A stretch of DNA of 64,000 bases from Treponema sp. (GTDB lineage: Bacteria > Spirochaetota > Spirochaetia > Treponematales > Breznakiellaceae). The DNA is taken from positions 59,397 to 123,396 of the forward strand of contig WRIV01000008.1 in NCBI GenBank assembly GCA_009782555.1, in the 5' to 3' direction. Below are positions 7,945 through 16,560 of the stretch, piece after piece (the stretch's first letter is position 1; the number at the start of each line of letters is the position of its first letter). Made by a program: the position numbers and the translations under genes. The notes beneath the pieces are model-generated. The model saw only the letters and a program-made list of their open reading frames with translations. It searched no databases and was not told the DNA's origin.

Positions 7945-8616
7945 ATGGATAATAAGTATTTTCGGTTTATTATAAACCCGATCCTTTGCGCCATTTTTCT
8001 GGCTATGCCCCTTGTACTTGCCGCTCAGACAGATGATCCCATTTGGCGTCATCCTCTTAGTGCTGAAACCCGGCCCCGTTTTGATCGGGTCTGTAAAACC
8101 ATGACGCAGCACAAAATAATAAAGGGTGAGTTTGTTCAGACCAACAGTTTAAACCGGCTGGGCCGTTCCCTGGTTTCCAGGGGATATTTTACGGTGGACG
8201 CCGGACTGGGGGTTATCTTGGATACCCGGTCCCCCTTTCCTTCGATAACAGCGGTGGGCCGGGGTTATATCTTACAGAGCAGCGGCGGCAGGACCACCCG
8301 GATGGATGCATCGGGAAACGAAATTTTTATCCGCATTTCACAAGCCATGAGCGCGGTTTTTTCCGGGGATTCAAAGGCGCTTATCGATGTTTTTGAAGTG
8401 CATTTTTCCGAAACAGGCGAAACCTGGACTCTCGGACTCCTACCCAGGGACAGTACAACAAAAACCTTTGTTAAGGCAATTATTATGCGGGGCGATAGTG
8501 TTTTGCGGGAGTTCACCTTCCATGAACAAAACAACGGCACGATCCGTTACGAATTGTCCGGCCATTCCTATCCCGTCGAATTAAGCTCCAATGAAAAAAC
8601 CCTCTTTGCCCATTAG
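7945..8616 (+). CDS. LolA-like outer-membrane carrier protein
   Basis: A 223-residue periplasmic protein. The signal peptide runs to about residue 27 (charged start, hydrophobic NPILCAIFLAMPLVLAAQ). The KGEFVQTNSLNRLGRSLVSRGYF segment matches the LolA fold's first strands. LolA-like proteins next to MMPL exporters occur in APE clusters, where they are thought to help move the lipid-linked pigment to the outer membrane; this one is ApeL-like by position. The start has no Shine-Dalgarno sequence and sits about 4 nt after the predicted transcription start. Its 3' end overlaps the exporter gene by 26 nt. Confidence 0.83.
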   Translation: MDNKYFRFIINPILCAIFLAMPLVLAAQTDDPIWRHPLSAETRPRFDRVCKTMTQHKIIKGEFVQTNSLNRLGRSLVSRGYFTVDAGLGVILDTRSPFPSITAVGRGYILQSSGGRTTRMDASGNEIFIRISQAMSAVFSGDSKALIDVFEVHFSETGETWTLGLLPRDSTTKTFVKAIIMRGDSVLREFTFHEQNNGTIRYELSGHSYPVELSSNEKTLFAH

Positions 8617-10978
8617 CCTGTGGATTATTCTCCATGCCGGGCTGGTTTTGGTCCTGGGCCTTTCAATTCTTGCAGGTTTTTCCCCTCCCTCCGTGGATAC
8701 GGATCTGCTGGGTATGCTTCCCCCGTCATCGGGAAACCATAATCTGGCGGAGGCGGATCGCCTTTTAACCCAGCGGCACAATCGGGACTTTGTGATCCTC
8801 TTAGGGGACGAAGATTTTTCCAGGGCTAGGGAACGGGCGGAAATCCTTTACCGGAGATTGGATCAGCATTTGGCGGAGGCCAACCCAGGGCAGGCACTTT
8901 TTGAAGAGCTTTCTTTTTTTATTGACGAAAATTCCATGGCCGGTTTTTCTGACTATCTTTTTGAATACCGTTATTTCCTGCTGGATCCCCAAAGTACGGC
9001 CCTGCTGGAAAGGGGGGAAGCAAAAACTGCAGCAGATGAAGCCCTGGCCTGGGCCTACGGTGCTTTTAGTTTTGCCGGCATGGATCATTTGGATGCTGAT
9101 CCCTTTCTTCTTACCGAACGGATCCTGCGGTACTTTTTGAGGTCTTCCCTTTTAACAAGGGGCTTAACTCCGCGGGACGGTGTTTTAAGCGGGGAATTTG
9201 AGGGTAAAAATTATGTGTTACTCCGGGGCAGGCTCAGCGAAGCAGGGGCTTCTATCAGTACGGGAAACGGCGTCCGGGAAATCTACCGCATTACCAGAGA
9301 ACTGGCTGACGAAGCGCAGCATGAGATAAAGTTTATTTTTTCCGGCGTACCTTTTCATAGTTACGAAAGTTCCACCAGTGCTCAGCGGGAAATTACCCTG
9401 ATCGGCGCAATTACCATGCTGTTCCTTCTGGTGCTGTTTCTGCGGGTTTTCCGTTCCCCCCTGCCGGCGCTGGCAATTGTCCTTACCGCCGCCGTTTCGA
9501 TCTTCACAGGCCTTTGTGCGGTTCTTCTGGTATTCAGATCAATCCATATCCTTACCTTTAATTTGGGAGCTTCCCTTATCGGACTCAGTGTGGATTATTC
9601 GATTCACTTTTTTATTCGCAGGAAAAACGGCATGGAAGGTTCTGCTGTCAGGCGTTCTCTTTTCAGGGGGGTATCCCTTAGTTTTGTTTCTTCGTTTATT
9701 TGTTTTTTGATTTTTCTTTTTGCGCCCTTCGGCATCCTGCGGCAATTCGCCCTCTTTTCCGCAGCGGGGCTTTTAAGCTCCTATGTGACGGTGCTTTGTC
9801 TTTACCCCTGCATCCTGCCGGCGATCTATATAAAAACGGCAAATCAGGATTTGGGATCGAATCCTAATCAAAAGCGGGATCTTTCGCAAAATGCAAGAAA
9901 AGCACTGCTTGCCGGCCTAGGAATTATTTTTCTGGTTTTGATCCTAGTAAGCCAGGTTACCCCGGAAGGGAAAAATAGATTAAGGATAAAAAACGATATT
10001 CGAAACCTTTACTCTGTTTCGCCGGATCTTTTTGAATCGGAACAGATAGCCTCATCGATACTTGGCTACAATTCAGGGGAATGGTTTCTCGTTTCCGGCG
10101 ACACCCTGCAGGAACTGTTGGAACACGAAGAGATCCTGCTTGATCAGTTAAACGAAAAAGGTAATTTTTTTGGGATTTCCAGTTTTATTCCGCCGATAAA
10201 AACGCAAAAACTGCGATACCATTCTGCGGCGGCGCTGCTTCCCCTGGCGGAAGCCCAGTACGAAGCATTGGGATTTCCGCCGGAATATGCCCAGATGTTT
10301 TGGGACGATTATGCTGCCCGGGCGGATGATTATGTTCTGCCGTCCTTCGCTCCTCCATTTATGGAAGCGATTCTTTCCAATCTGCTCATAGGGCAGAGTA
10401 CCGGAATGGAAAAACCCGGCGGACAGTGGTATTCTGCAATCATGCCCCTGGGTACAGTTACGGACCCAGAGGTAAAAAACAATTTAATTTTTATAGCGGA
10501 TCAGTACGAATGGGCCGCCGCTCTGAACAAGGCGGAAATGGTTTCTGCGGAATTGGATAGGCTTACCGCAGCCATGATACGGCTATTTGGTATCGCTTAC
10601 GGTATCATTGTACTGGGAATATTGTGTTACTACCGGAATATTTCGCGAACCCTGAAGGTTGCCGCCATTCCAATTTTTGCAGCCCTGGCAAACCTGGCCG
10701 TTTATGCCCAGTCCGGTCTTTCCCTTTCGTTTTTTAGCGTATCGGGATTTATCATGGTTCTGGGACTGGGGCTGGACTATATGTTCTACCTAGGCGAAAA
10801 CTCCGCCGTCCCGCAAAGAGACGATGTCAATTTGGCGGTTATCCTTTCCTATGTCACCACCGCCATTTCCTTTGGTGCCCTTATCTTCAGTTCCTTTATG
10901 CCGGTCCATCTGCTGGCCCTGTCGGTTTTCCCCGGGCTAAGCGCCGCCTTTGCCTGGGCTATGCTGGTAAAGAATTAA
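8591..10978 (+). CDS. MMPL/RND-family exporter
   Basis: A 795-residue inner-membrane exporter. After an N-terminal membrane helix come a large periplasmic domain (about 35-255), a helix cluster containing GASLIGLSVDYSIHFFIRR (GxSxDYxxHF, about 310-345), a second periplasmic domain, and a second helix cluster with GLGLDYMFYLGE near 730. Two copies of helix-loop-helix architecture are typical of MMPL proteins. It is ApeM-like by context and presumably moves the polyene lipid across the inner membrane. It lacks its own ribosome-binding site and overlaps the lolA-like gene by 26 nt, so translational coupling is likely. Confidence 0.88.
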   Translation: MKKPSLPISLWIILHAGLVLVLGLSILAGFSPPSVDTDLLGMLPPSSGNHNLAEADRLLTQRHNRDFVILLGDEDFSRARERAEILYRRLDQHLAEANPGQALFEELSFFIDENSMAGFSDYLFEYRYFLLDPQSTALLERGEAKTAADEALAWAYGAFSFAGMDHLDADPFLLTERILRYFLRSSLLTRGLTPRDGVLSGEFEGKNYVLLRGRLSEAGASISTGNGVREIYRITRELADEAQHEIKFIFSGVPFHSYESSTSAQREITLIGAITMLFLLVLFLRVFRSPLPALAIVLTAAVSIFTGLCAVLLVFRSIHILTFNLGASLIGLSVDYSIHFFIRRKNGMEGSAVRRSLFRGVSLSFVSSFICFLIFLFAPFGILRQFALFSAAGLLSSYVTVLCLYPCILPAIYIKTANQDLGSNPNQKRDLSQNARKALLAGLGIIFLVLILVSQVTPEGKNRLRIKNDIRNLYSVSPDLFESEQIASSILGYNSGEWFLVSGDTLQELLEHEEILLDQLNEKGNFFGISSFIPPIKTQKLRYHSAAALLPLAEAQYEALGFPPEYAQMFWDDYAARADDYVLPSFAPPFMEAILSNLLIGQSTGMEKPGGQWYSAIMPLGTVTDPEVKNNLIFIADQYEWAAALNKAEMVSAELDRLTAAMIRLFGIAYGIIVLGILCYYRNISRTLKVAAIPIFAALANLAVYAQSGLSLSFFSVSGFIMVLGLGLDYMFYLGENSAVPQRDDVNLAVILSYVTTAISFGALIFSSFMPVHLLALSVFPGLSAAFAWAMLVKN

Positions 10979-11068
10979 CATGGCCGCAGATCCAGTCATC
11001 ATTGAGCAGGATAAAAGCGTACCCTTGCTTGTATTATCTTGCGTTATATGGAAAGATAAAAATATAAA

Positions 11069-11506
11069 ATGAACAACCCCTTGAAGCCATGCGTTAATTT
11101 TTTGCTTTTGTTTTTACCGGTATTCTTTTTTGCTTGTGCAAAAAACCCGCCGGAAAATCATATTCCTGTTTCTGTTTCCAATACAGTATCGTTTGTGCTT
11201 CTGGCCCCTGAATACATCGAAAAAAATATTGATGTGTTTCAGCGGATCAGCGGCGGCTATGAAAAAAATCACTTTACGGCAAACGCATGGGTTAATGCGG
11301 ATAAAACAGAAATCCCCATGAAATTGTTTAACGGCATGGGAACCAGTTTGGGAACATTGATTTTTACCGGTAAGAATTTAAAATTTATTTCATCCTATAT
11401 TCCCCGAAATTTAAGGACCGAATATGGGGCGGAGGATTTTCAATTCTGCTTTTATCATGCCGAAGCGATCCTCTCTGCCCGCACTCTCCAGGGAATTTTT
11501 TTGTGA
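11069..11506 (+). CDS. small lipoprotein, DUF3261-like
   Basis: A 145-residue predicted lipoprotein: hydrophobic N-terminus FLLLFLPVFFFACAK with lipobox FFAC. Position between exporter and ketosynthase, and the end segment AEDFQFCFYHAEAI, resemble DUF3261 lipoproteins of APE clusters. It stops soon after that segment, so it looks shorter at the C-terminus than I expect for the family (by eye, not aligned). The stop overlaps the next start as GTGA. No function is established. Confidence 0.65.
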   Translation: MNNPLKPCVNFLLLFLPVFFFACAKNPPENHIPVSVSNTVSFVLLAPEYIEKNIDVFQRISGGYEKNHFTANAWVNADKTEIPMKLFNGMGTSLGTLIFTGKNLKFISSYIPRNLRTEYGAEDFQFCFYHAEAILSARTLQGIFL

Positions 11507-12750
11507 TCCCGGTTTATCTTTCGAAACCCGGCCTAGTATGCTGTGCCGGATCGTCTTTTGCGAATTTCTTTTCAGCGGCCCTCAGCGGCGACAGAACTGG
11601 TATAGTTCCGGTCGAAGTAGGCAATATGGCGCAGAAATTTTTGGCAGGGCGGATCGCTGGAACGAACCGTTCTGGCCCGGAATCTGGCTTCTCCAGCTTG
11701 TCTGGACGGCCCGGCACAACCCGGCTGCTGGATATCTGTGCTGCTGCCCTGGATCAGCTTCGGTCCCTGATGGAAAAGGCCCTAAGCCGCTGTGGGCCGG
11801 ATCGGATAGGCCTTTGCCTTGGTTCCTGCGACAACGGAACCGAATTATCCATTCCAGCCCACGGGTTTTTTTTTAAAGACCATACTTTTCCTCATGATTA
11901 TGATCTTGTTTTTCAAAGCGCTGCCGCTCCCGCCGAATATTCTGCTCAATTTTTCGGCATCAAAGGGCCGATCCTCGCTTTGGCCACGGCCTGCGCTTCC
12001 GGCGCCACTGCCATTGTCCGAGGGGCTGAATTAATTCGTTCCGGCATCTGTGATGCGGTCATTGCCGGCGGGGCGGATATTGCTTCCGATACGGCAATCC
12101 TGGGTTTTTCCGCCCTGGAAGCAATATCCCCAGAATTGAGTAATCCCTTCAGCAAAAACCGCAGGGGAATCAACCTGGGAGAAGGGGCGGCTTTTTTTGT
12201 CCTGTCCCGGGAAATGATTGATGAGCAGGCGGTGATATTGGCCGGCTGCGGTGAAAGTTCCGATGCTCACCACATGACTGCTCCCCATCCTGAGGGAAAA
12301 GGAGCGGCGGCGGCGATGAATGCTGCCCTTAACGATGCGGGGATAAAACCCGGCAGTATCGGTTATGTCAACCTCCATGGGACCGGAACTGTCCTGAACG
12401 ACAAGGCGGAAGCGGCAGCGATGCATGCTGTCTTTGGCGGCAATCAGCCGCCGGCGAGTTCCACCAAACCCATTACCGGCCATACCCTTGGAGCGGCGGG
12501 AGCGCTGGAACTGGCTCTGTGCTGGGGCGTGTTGGAAACCGGCGCTGTTCCGGTTCACTGCTGGGACGGCATTCTGGATGAAGAACTGCCGTTTTTGAAT
12601 TTGGTTAATTGTCCCAAAACAGGATCCGGCGGGTCTGCCGCAGGTTTACAAACAGAAAAAATTCTTTTCTGTATGAGTAATTCTTTTGCCTTCGGGGGCT
12701 GCAACGTCAGCCTTATCATTGGCAGAACGGATTTCTGCGGCGGTAAATGA
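11503..12750 (+). CDS. beta-ketoacyl-ACP synthase (complete triad)
   Basis: A 415-residue ketosynthase II. Nucleophile cysteine is in ATACASGA, the first catalytic histidine in NLHGTGT and the second in TKPITGHTLGAAGA, so the Cys-His-His triad is intact. It starts at GTG 11503 inside the lipoprotein stop (GTGA). Last gene of the rightward APE arm; ApeO/ApeR-like. Together with the partial ketosynthase at the left edge it gives two condensing enzymes, both with the active cysteine. A chain-length-factor partner (cysteine replaced) is not seen inside the window. Confidence 0.9.
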   Translation: MIPVYLSKPGLVCCAGSSFANFFSAALSGDRTGIVPVEVGNMAQKFLAGRIAGTNRSGPESGFSSLSGRPGTTRLLDICAAALDQLRSLMEKALSRCGPDRIGLCLGSCDNGTELSIPAHGFFFKDHTFPHDYDLVFQSAAAPAEYSAQFFGIKGPILALATACASGATAIVRGAELIRSGICDAVIAGGADIASDTAILGFSALEAISPELSNPFSKNRRGINLGEGAAFFVLSREMIDEQAVILAGCGESSDAHHMTAPHPEGKGAAAAMNAALNDAGIKPGSIGYVNLHGTGTVLNDKAEAAAMHAVFGGNQPPASSTKPITGHTLGAAGALELALCWGVLETGAVPVHCWDGILDEELPFLNLVNCPKTGSGGSAAGLQTEKILFCMSNSFAFGGCNVSLIIGRTDFCGGK

Positions 12751-12832
12751 AACGATAGATTTCTGCCATCTGATACCGGTTACTTTCCGCTGCAAAACAA
12801 ACCCCCAAAAAAACAGCTCCCCGTTCTTTCAT

Positions 12833-14257
12833 TCAAAGTTTGTCTATTAACATGGAGCATTTTCCCGAAGGAATGGGAAGGGTCTTCTTTTTCTTTCCCA
12901 GGATGTTGATTGTAAAGTAATAAAGTTTTTCGCTTTCCATGTGGATTTCCCAGCCCCTGCCGCTCTTGTTGGAAAGGATGGTGATCATGTTCTTTTTAAG
13001 GGAAAGGTTTTCTATGCCCATTATTTCCAGGTTGGGGATGATCCAGTCCACTGTCTTCCGGGGAAGGGAAATAAAAAGCCCCACGATATTTTCGATGGTA
13101 AGGCAAATGGTGGAAAGGGCATCGAAGGCCAGATACTGGGACCGGGGAAATTCAGGATTTTTCTGCCATTGGGCGGGGCCTTCTTTAAGGGGGAGGTAAG
13201 CTTCCCAGAGTTTTCCCTTGTGGTGATTCCCGTCGGGGTTCATGGAATCCAGTACAAAATACAGATGCCGGATGGCGCATTCCCGTGCAAGGTCCCAGCG
13301 TTGGTATTTTTCCAGGCCCTTGATCACCATAAAAGTCAGGTGGGGAAAAACCGAACCCCGGAAACCGCCGCCGTTTTCATCGAAGGCTTTCTCGTTGACA
13401 GCCAGCGAAGGAAAAGGGTGGGGTGCGCCGAACATTTTTGGGTCCTGGAGTTTACTGATAATCCGTTCGGCTTTTTCATCGCTGGGAATCTCCGCCAGTA
13501 AAGGCCAGTAGCCTGCCAGGGTTTTTACCTTGATTTGTTTTTCGGTTTTGTCGATGTCGTAATAAAAACCGTCTTCATTGTCCCACATCAAGGAGTTGAT
13601 CCTGGTCTTAAGGGAAAAATAACGGCGCTTGTACTGAAAACTTGTTTCCTTGTCATTCAGTATGTCCGCTAGGGCCGACATATACAAGGCATTAATCGCC
13701 ATGCAGGTGTTAAAATCCACAGGGTACGCGGTATTTTCCCGCGGAGAATTGCCCATTTCGGTGGCCGCCAGCGGAACTCCGTAAAGGCCGTTTTCCCTTT
13801 TGTACACCGAATCGATCCATTCGGTGTAGCGGCGGAGTATGGGAATCACATCTTTGATCCGTTTTTTGTTGGCCGATTTATGGTATAGGTTGAATTCAGC
13901 CCAGGCAAAAATGGGAAGGCTTAATCCCTCGGGGTTGTTTTTTTCTACCAAGGGCAGGCCGGATTTTACCGAATAGGCGGATCGGATCGCTCCGGAAGGC
14001 TCCTGGCGGCTGTAAAACAGGTCTAAAGTGGGCGAAGCCTGAAAAATTCGGTTGGAATAGACAAGAAAAAAAGAGGAAAGAACGGTATCAAGCTGTTTTA
14101 TGGCCGTGGAATCCGGATAAGTGAAAAATTTTCCATCAATTGCTTCCGATTCGCTCCCATTATTCCAATAATCCTGTATCCATGCCCATGTTTTGTCGTA
14201 AATATCCACAAAGTCCTGGTCATAAAAGTGAATTTTGGGGAAATCCCTCTTGATCAC
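12833..14257 (-). CDS. (alpha/alpha)6-barrel glycoside hydrolase-like protein (GH63/GH37 type)
   Basis: A 474-residue protein without a signal peptide. The segment ENGGGFRGSVFPHLTF resembles the GGxxRGPVWP motif of trehalase, glucosidase and mannosylglycerate hydrolase barrels. HHKGKLWEAYLP resembles the C-terminal segment with the catalytic Glu. The usual GMDNSPR motif, whose Asp is the general acid in this clan, appears here as EMGNSPR, so that Asp may be missing. The start is GTG 14257 with AGGAG 5 nt upstream. It is 70 nt downstream of an unrecognised envelope gene on the same strand. The substrate is unknown. Confidence 0.7.
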   Translation of the reverse strand: MIKRDFPKIHFYDQDFVDIYDKTWAWIQDYWNNGSESEAIDGKFFTYPDSTAIKQLDTVLSSFFLVYSNRIFQASPTLDLFYSRQEPSGAIRSAYSVKSGLPLVEKNNPEGLSLPIFAWAEFNLYHKSANKKRIKDVIPILRRYTEWIDSVYKRENGLYGVPLAATEMGNSPRENTAYPVDFNTCMAINALYMSALADILNDKETSFQYKRRYFSLKTRINSLMWDNEDGFYYDIDKTEKQIKVKTLAGYWPLLAEIPSDEKAERIISKLQDPKMFGAPHPFPSLAVNEKAFDENGGGFRGSVFPHLTFMVIKGLEKYQRWDLARECAIRHLYFVLDSMNPDGNHHKGKLWEAYLPLKEGPAQWQKNPEFPRSQYLAFDALSTICLTIENIVGLFISLPRKTVDWIIPNLEIMGIENLSLKKNMITILSNKSGRGWEIHMESEKLYYFTINILGKKKKTLPIPSGKCSMLIDKL

Positions 14258-14327
14258 GCAATCTCCTGCAACGAATGTACTCTATCGATCCCGAAAAGTC
14301 AAACAAAATAAGTAAAAAAAAGATACA

Positions 14328-16127
14328 CTAGTAAGTAATGGTAATCCGTTCCACAGGCAAACGGTGGCGGATCTTGACGAGCAGGGTTTGTTCAGCCGTC
14401 GAATAGGCCCAGCCTGAACTATCGTACCTTTCAAACTGGTTGTCCTGGTTATAGGTGTATCCGCTGATTTGCAGGCTTGTAATGGGCTTTATACCCCGGA
14501 GGATCATGTAGTGGGTTTCTCCGGCGCTGAAGTTTACCAAAATATCCAGCCCGTTTGCGGAGGCGCTTCCGATAATGGAAGATGCCGCCGTCCATGCCCA
14601 AAGACCGGGACCTGCGGCCTGGGCCCTGGCATAGTTTTCCCCCATAAAACAGATCCGATAAATTCGCTGCGATTTCAGCCGTTCACTGCCGCCGGCAAAG
14701 TTTCTTTGAATTTTACGGGGGACGTCGCCTGCGTTGTTTGCCAGGGAAAGAACAGAAAGGATCAGCGTTCTTCCCAGGGCAATTCTTGTTTCATCCTCGT
14801 ACTGCATCAGGGCGCTTCCCAGCCTTAGGTTAAGTTCAGCATCTGCTTCTTCGGCTGAACCGGTTTTGGTAAACACCAGCGCACTGTCGTTCCGGCGGCT
14901 TTTTTGCAGGCTTCCGGTGATAACAAACAGGGCCTGATCAACAAAGCGATCAAAGGGATTGTGCCTGTCTGGACGATAACGGACCCAGTCCAGGCGGCAT
15001 TCCAGAAGTCCCGCAGCCTGTTCGGCGGTCATGCCAGCGGGATCAAAGGTTCGCAGGATTCCCACCGCATCATCTATTAGATTATCGTAACCCCGGACAG
15101 CCAGGAATTCAATGACGTGGAATTCCTTAAGAAAGTCCGTTGATTTTTCATTAAAGAGCCGGGACAGCCGGGTGGATCGTTCCCTTTCTGCTGCAGAAAG
15201 GGAACGCAGGGCCGCATCGATCCGGCCCACATAGGCAGAGGCCTCATAAAAAACATTATCAGGATTCCAGGAAGCGGAAACAGCGGCGGCGGCGGCCCTG
15301 TAGGTTCCTCGTTTTAGGGCCTCGTTCATATAGGAACAGATCAATTCCCCATTTATCGCCGTTCCGGAACCGGCAGCGGAACGGTTCCACAATAGATAGG
15401 ATTGATCCAGCCACAGGCCCAGGGCTGCTTCGTATGCACCGCTGTCCAAAGCGGCGGGGATTATAAATTCGCCGGGACCTATTGTTTCTTTGTCCGGCAG
15501 AATCCGATAACTGATAGCCGGATTATGGTCTTCCAGCACGACGCTGTCCGTTCCGGTGTTCCGGCTAAAGGTATAATTTATTCCTTCTGTGCTGATCAAA
15601 TTTCTCTGGTCCCTTTCTATAACCGCACTGGTACGGATGGGTTTAAAAGGAATTGTCAGGGAATTGTATTTCGGTTCTATACCGGCGGATACGCCGGCGT
15701 CCAACTCATTGGTATTAAAACCGGAAAAATCTGCGCGGATTACCAGTTCTATGGCTCCTCCCGTGTACTGGGTGGTGAAGATCAGTGCTGTGCCCTGGTC
15801 AAGGTGAAAAAATACTTCGTCATCCGCGACCGTCATCCGCTCGGGCCGGCAGGGGTTATTTATGGAGCGGTTTTGCAGGCTAGTGATCAAAAGTCCGTCT
15901 CCTAGGATGAATTCTATCCCTCCAAAGAAAACGCTGGTCGTGCCGGAAAGGGGGTATATGTTGGGCGTTTGCTTGGACGGAGCGCCGTAATTTCCCTGGA
16001 TTACCAGGTTTCCGGTCCGCATGGTTAAGAGGGTGTTTTTGGAAAACTGAAACTGAACCAGGAGAATAAATATTGCCGCATATAGGATCAACAGCAGCAA
16101 AAACCGGGGGACTATGGGTTTTCTCAT
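14328..16127 (-). CDS. unrecognised protein with N-terminal membrane anchor
   Basis: A 599-residue protein I do not recognise. An N-terminal signal anchor (FLLLLILYAAIFILLVQF, about 9-26) is followed by a probably periplasmic body. Residues about 35-215 look beta-rich (repeated short strands, e.g. NLVIQGNYG, LIFTTQYTGGAIELVIRADF). Residues about 225-480 look helical with many Ala/Arg/Leu. The C-terminus has aromatic-rich strands. It begins 7 nt after the stop of the small lipoprotein gene, so the two are probably co-transcribed and may act together in the envelope. No catalytic motif is evident. Confidence 0.75.
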   Translation of the reverse strand: MRKPIVPRFLLLLILYAAIFILLVQFQFSKNTLLTMRTGNLVIQGNYGAPSKQTPNIYPLSGTTSVFFGGIEFILGDGLLITSLQNRSINNPCRPERMTVADDEVFFHLDQGTALIFTTQYTGGAIELVIRADFSGFNTNELDAGVSAGIEPKYNSLTIPFKPIRTSAVIERDQRNLISTEGINYTFSRNTGTDSVVLEDHNPAISYRILPDKETIGPGEFIIPAALDSGAYEAALGLWLDQSYLLWNRSAAGSGTAINGELICSYMNEALKRGTYRAAAAAVSASWNPDNVFYEASAYVGRIDAALRSLSAAERERSTRLSRLFNEKSTDFLKEFHVIEFLAVRGYDNLIDDAVGILRTFDPAGMTAEQAAGLLECRLDWVRYRPDRHNPFDRFVDQALFVITGSLQKSRRNDSALVFTKTGSAEEADAELNLRLGSALMQYEDETRIALGRTLILSVLSLANNAGDVPRKIQRNFAGGSERLKSQRIYRICFMGENYARAQAAGPGLWAWTAASSIIGSASANGLDILVNFSAGETHYMILRGIKPITSLQISGYTYNQDNQFERYDSSGWAYSTAEQTLLVKIRHRLPVERITITY

Positions 16128-16134
16128 CCTAAAA

Positions 16135-16515
16135 CTAACGCTCTTTTTCGTCTATACGGAGCAAGACTTTTTCCGCCAGTACCTTAAAACGAGGCGGCAG
16201 ATACTGCCCTCGTTCTTCGCTGTACAAAGCCAATAAATTTTCAAACCCCCGGCGGGCCTCGGCATATCGTTTCTGCTTGTAGCGGATAAAAGAAATTTCA
16301 TATTCAGCGGTACAATAGTATTCGCCAATGTCGCCGTACCGTTCCTGCAGAATCTGGTAATACTCAACCGCTAATGGGTATTTATTTGTATCCATTGCTT
16401 CCTGAGCTCTCTGGATAATCTTTGTCGGAGGCGTATCTTCAGGAATATCTGCCGGAGCGGTCGTACAGGAAAAAATCGGAAAAAACAGGGCTATGAACAG
16501 GGGATACAGTTTCAT
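16135..16515 (-). CDS. small TPR-like lipoprotein
   Basis: A 126-residue predicted lipoprotein: MKLYPLFIALFFPIFSC with lipobox FSC, then a helical region. The segment QEAMDTNKYPLAVEYYQILQERYG followed by EISFIRYKQKRYAEARRGFENLLALY reads as two or three tetratricopeptide-like repeats. I chose ATG 16515 because the signal sequence starts there and a TATAAT box lies 7 nt upstream on this strand; an upstream TTG would precede that box. The role is unknown; it is co-oriented with, and adjacent to, the unrecognised envelope protein at 14328-16127. Confidence 0.75.
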   Translation of the reverse strand: MKLYPLFIALFFPIFSCTTAPADIPEDTPPTKIIQRAQEAMDTNKYPLAVEYYQILQERYGDIGEYYCTAEYEISFIRYKQKRYAEARRGFENLLALYSEERGQYLPPRFKVLAEKVLLRIDEKER

Positions 16516-16522
16516 ATAGTAT

Positions 16523-16551
16523 ATTATACTACATTTCCGCAATAAGGAAAA
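16523..16551 (-). promoter_or_regulatory. leaderless promoter of the TPR-like lipoprotein gene
   Basis: Minus strand: perfect TATAAT (16528-16523) with a weak -35 TTTTCC (16551-16546) at 17 nt. Only 7 nt separate the -10 box from the ATG at 16515, so the predicted leader is about 1 nt and no Shine-Dalgarno sequence exists. Confidence 0.55.
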
Positions 16552-16560
16552 GCTCAAAAA

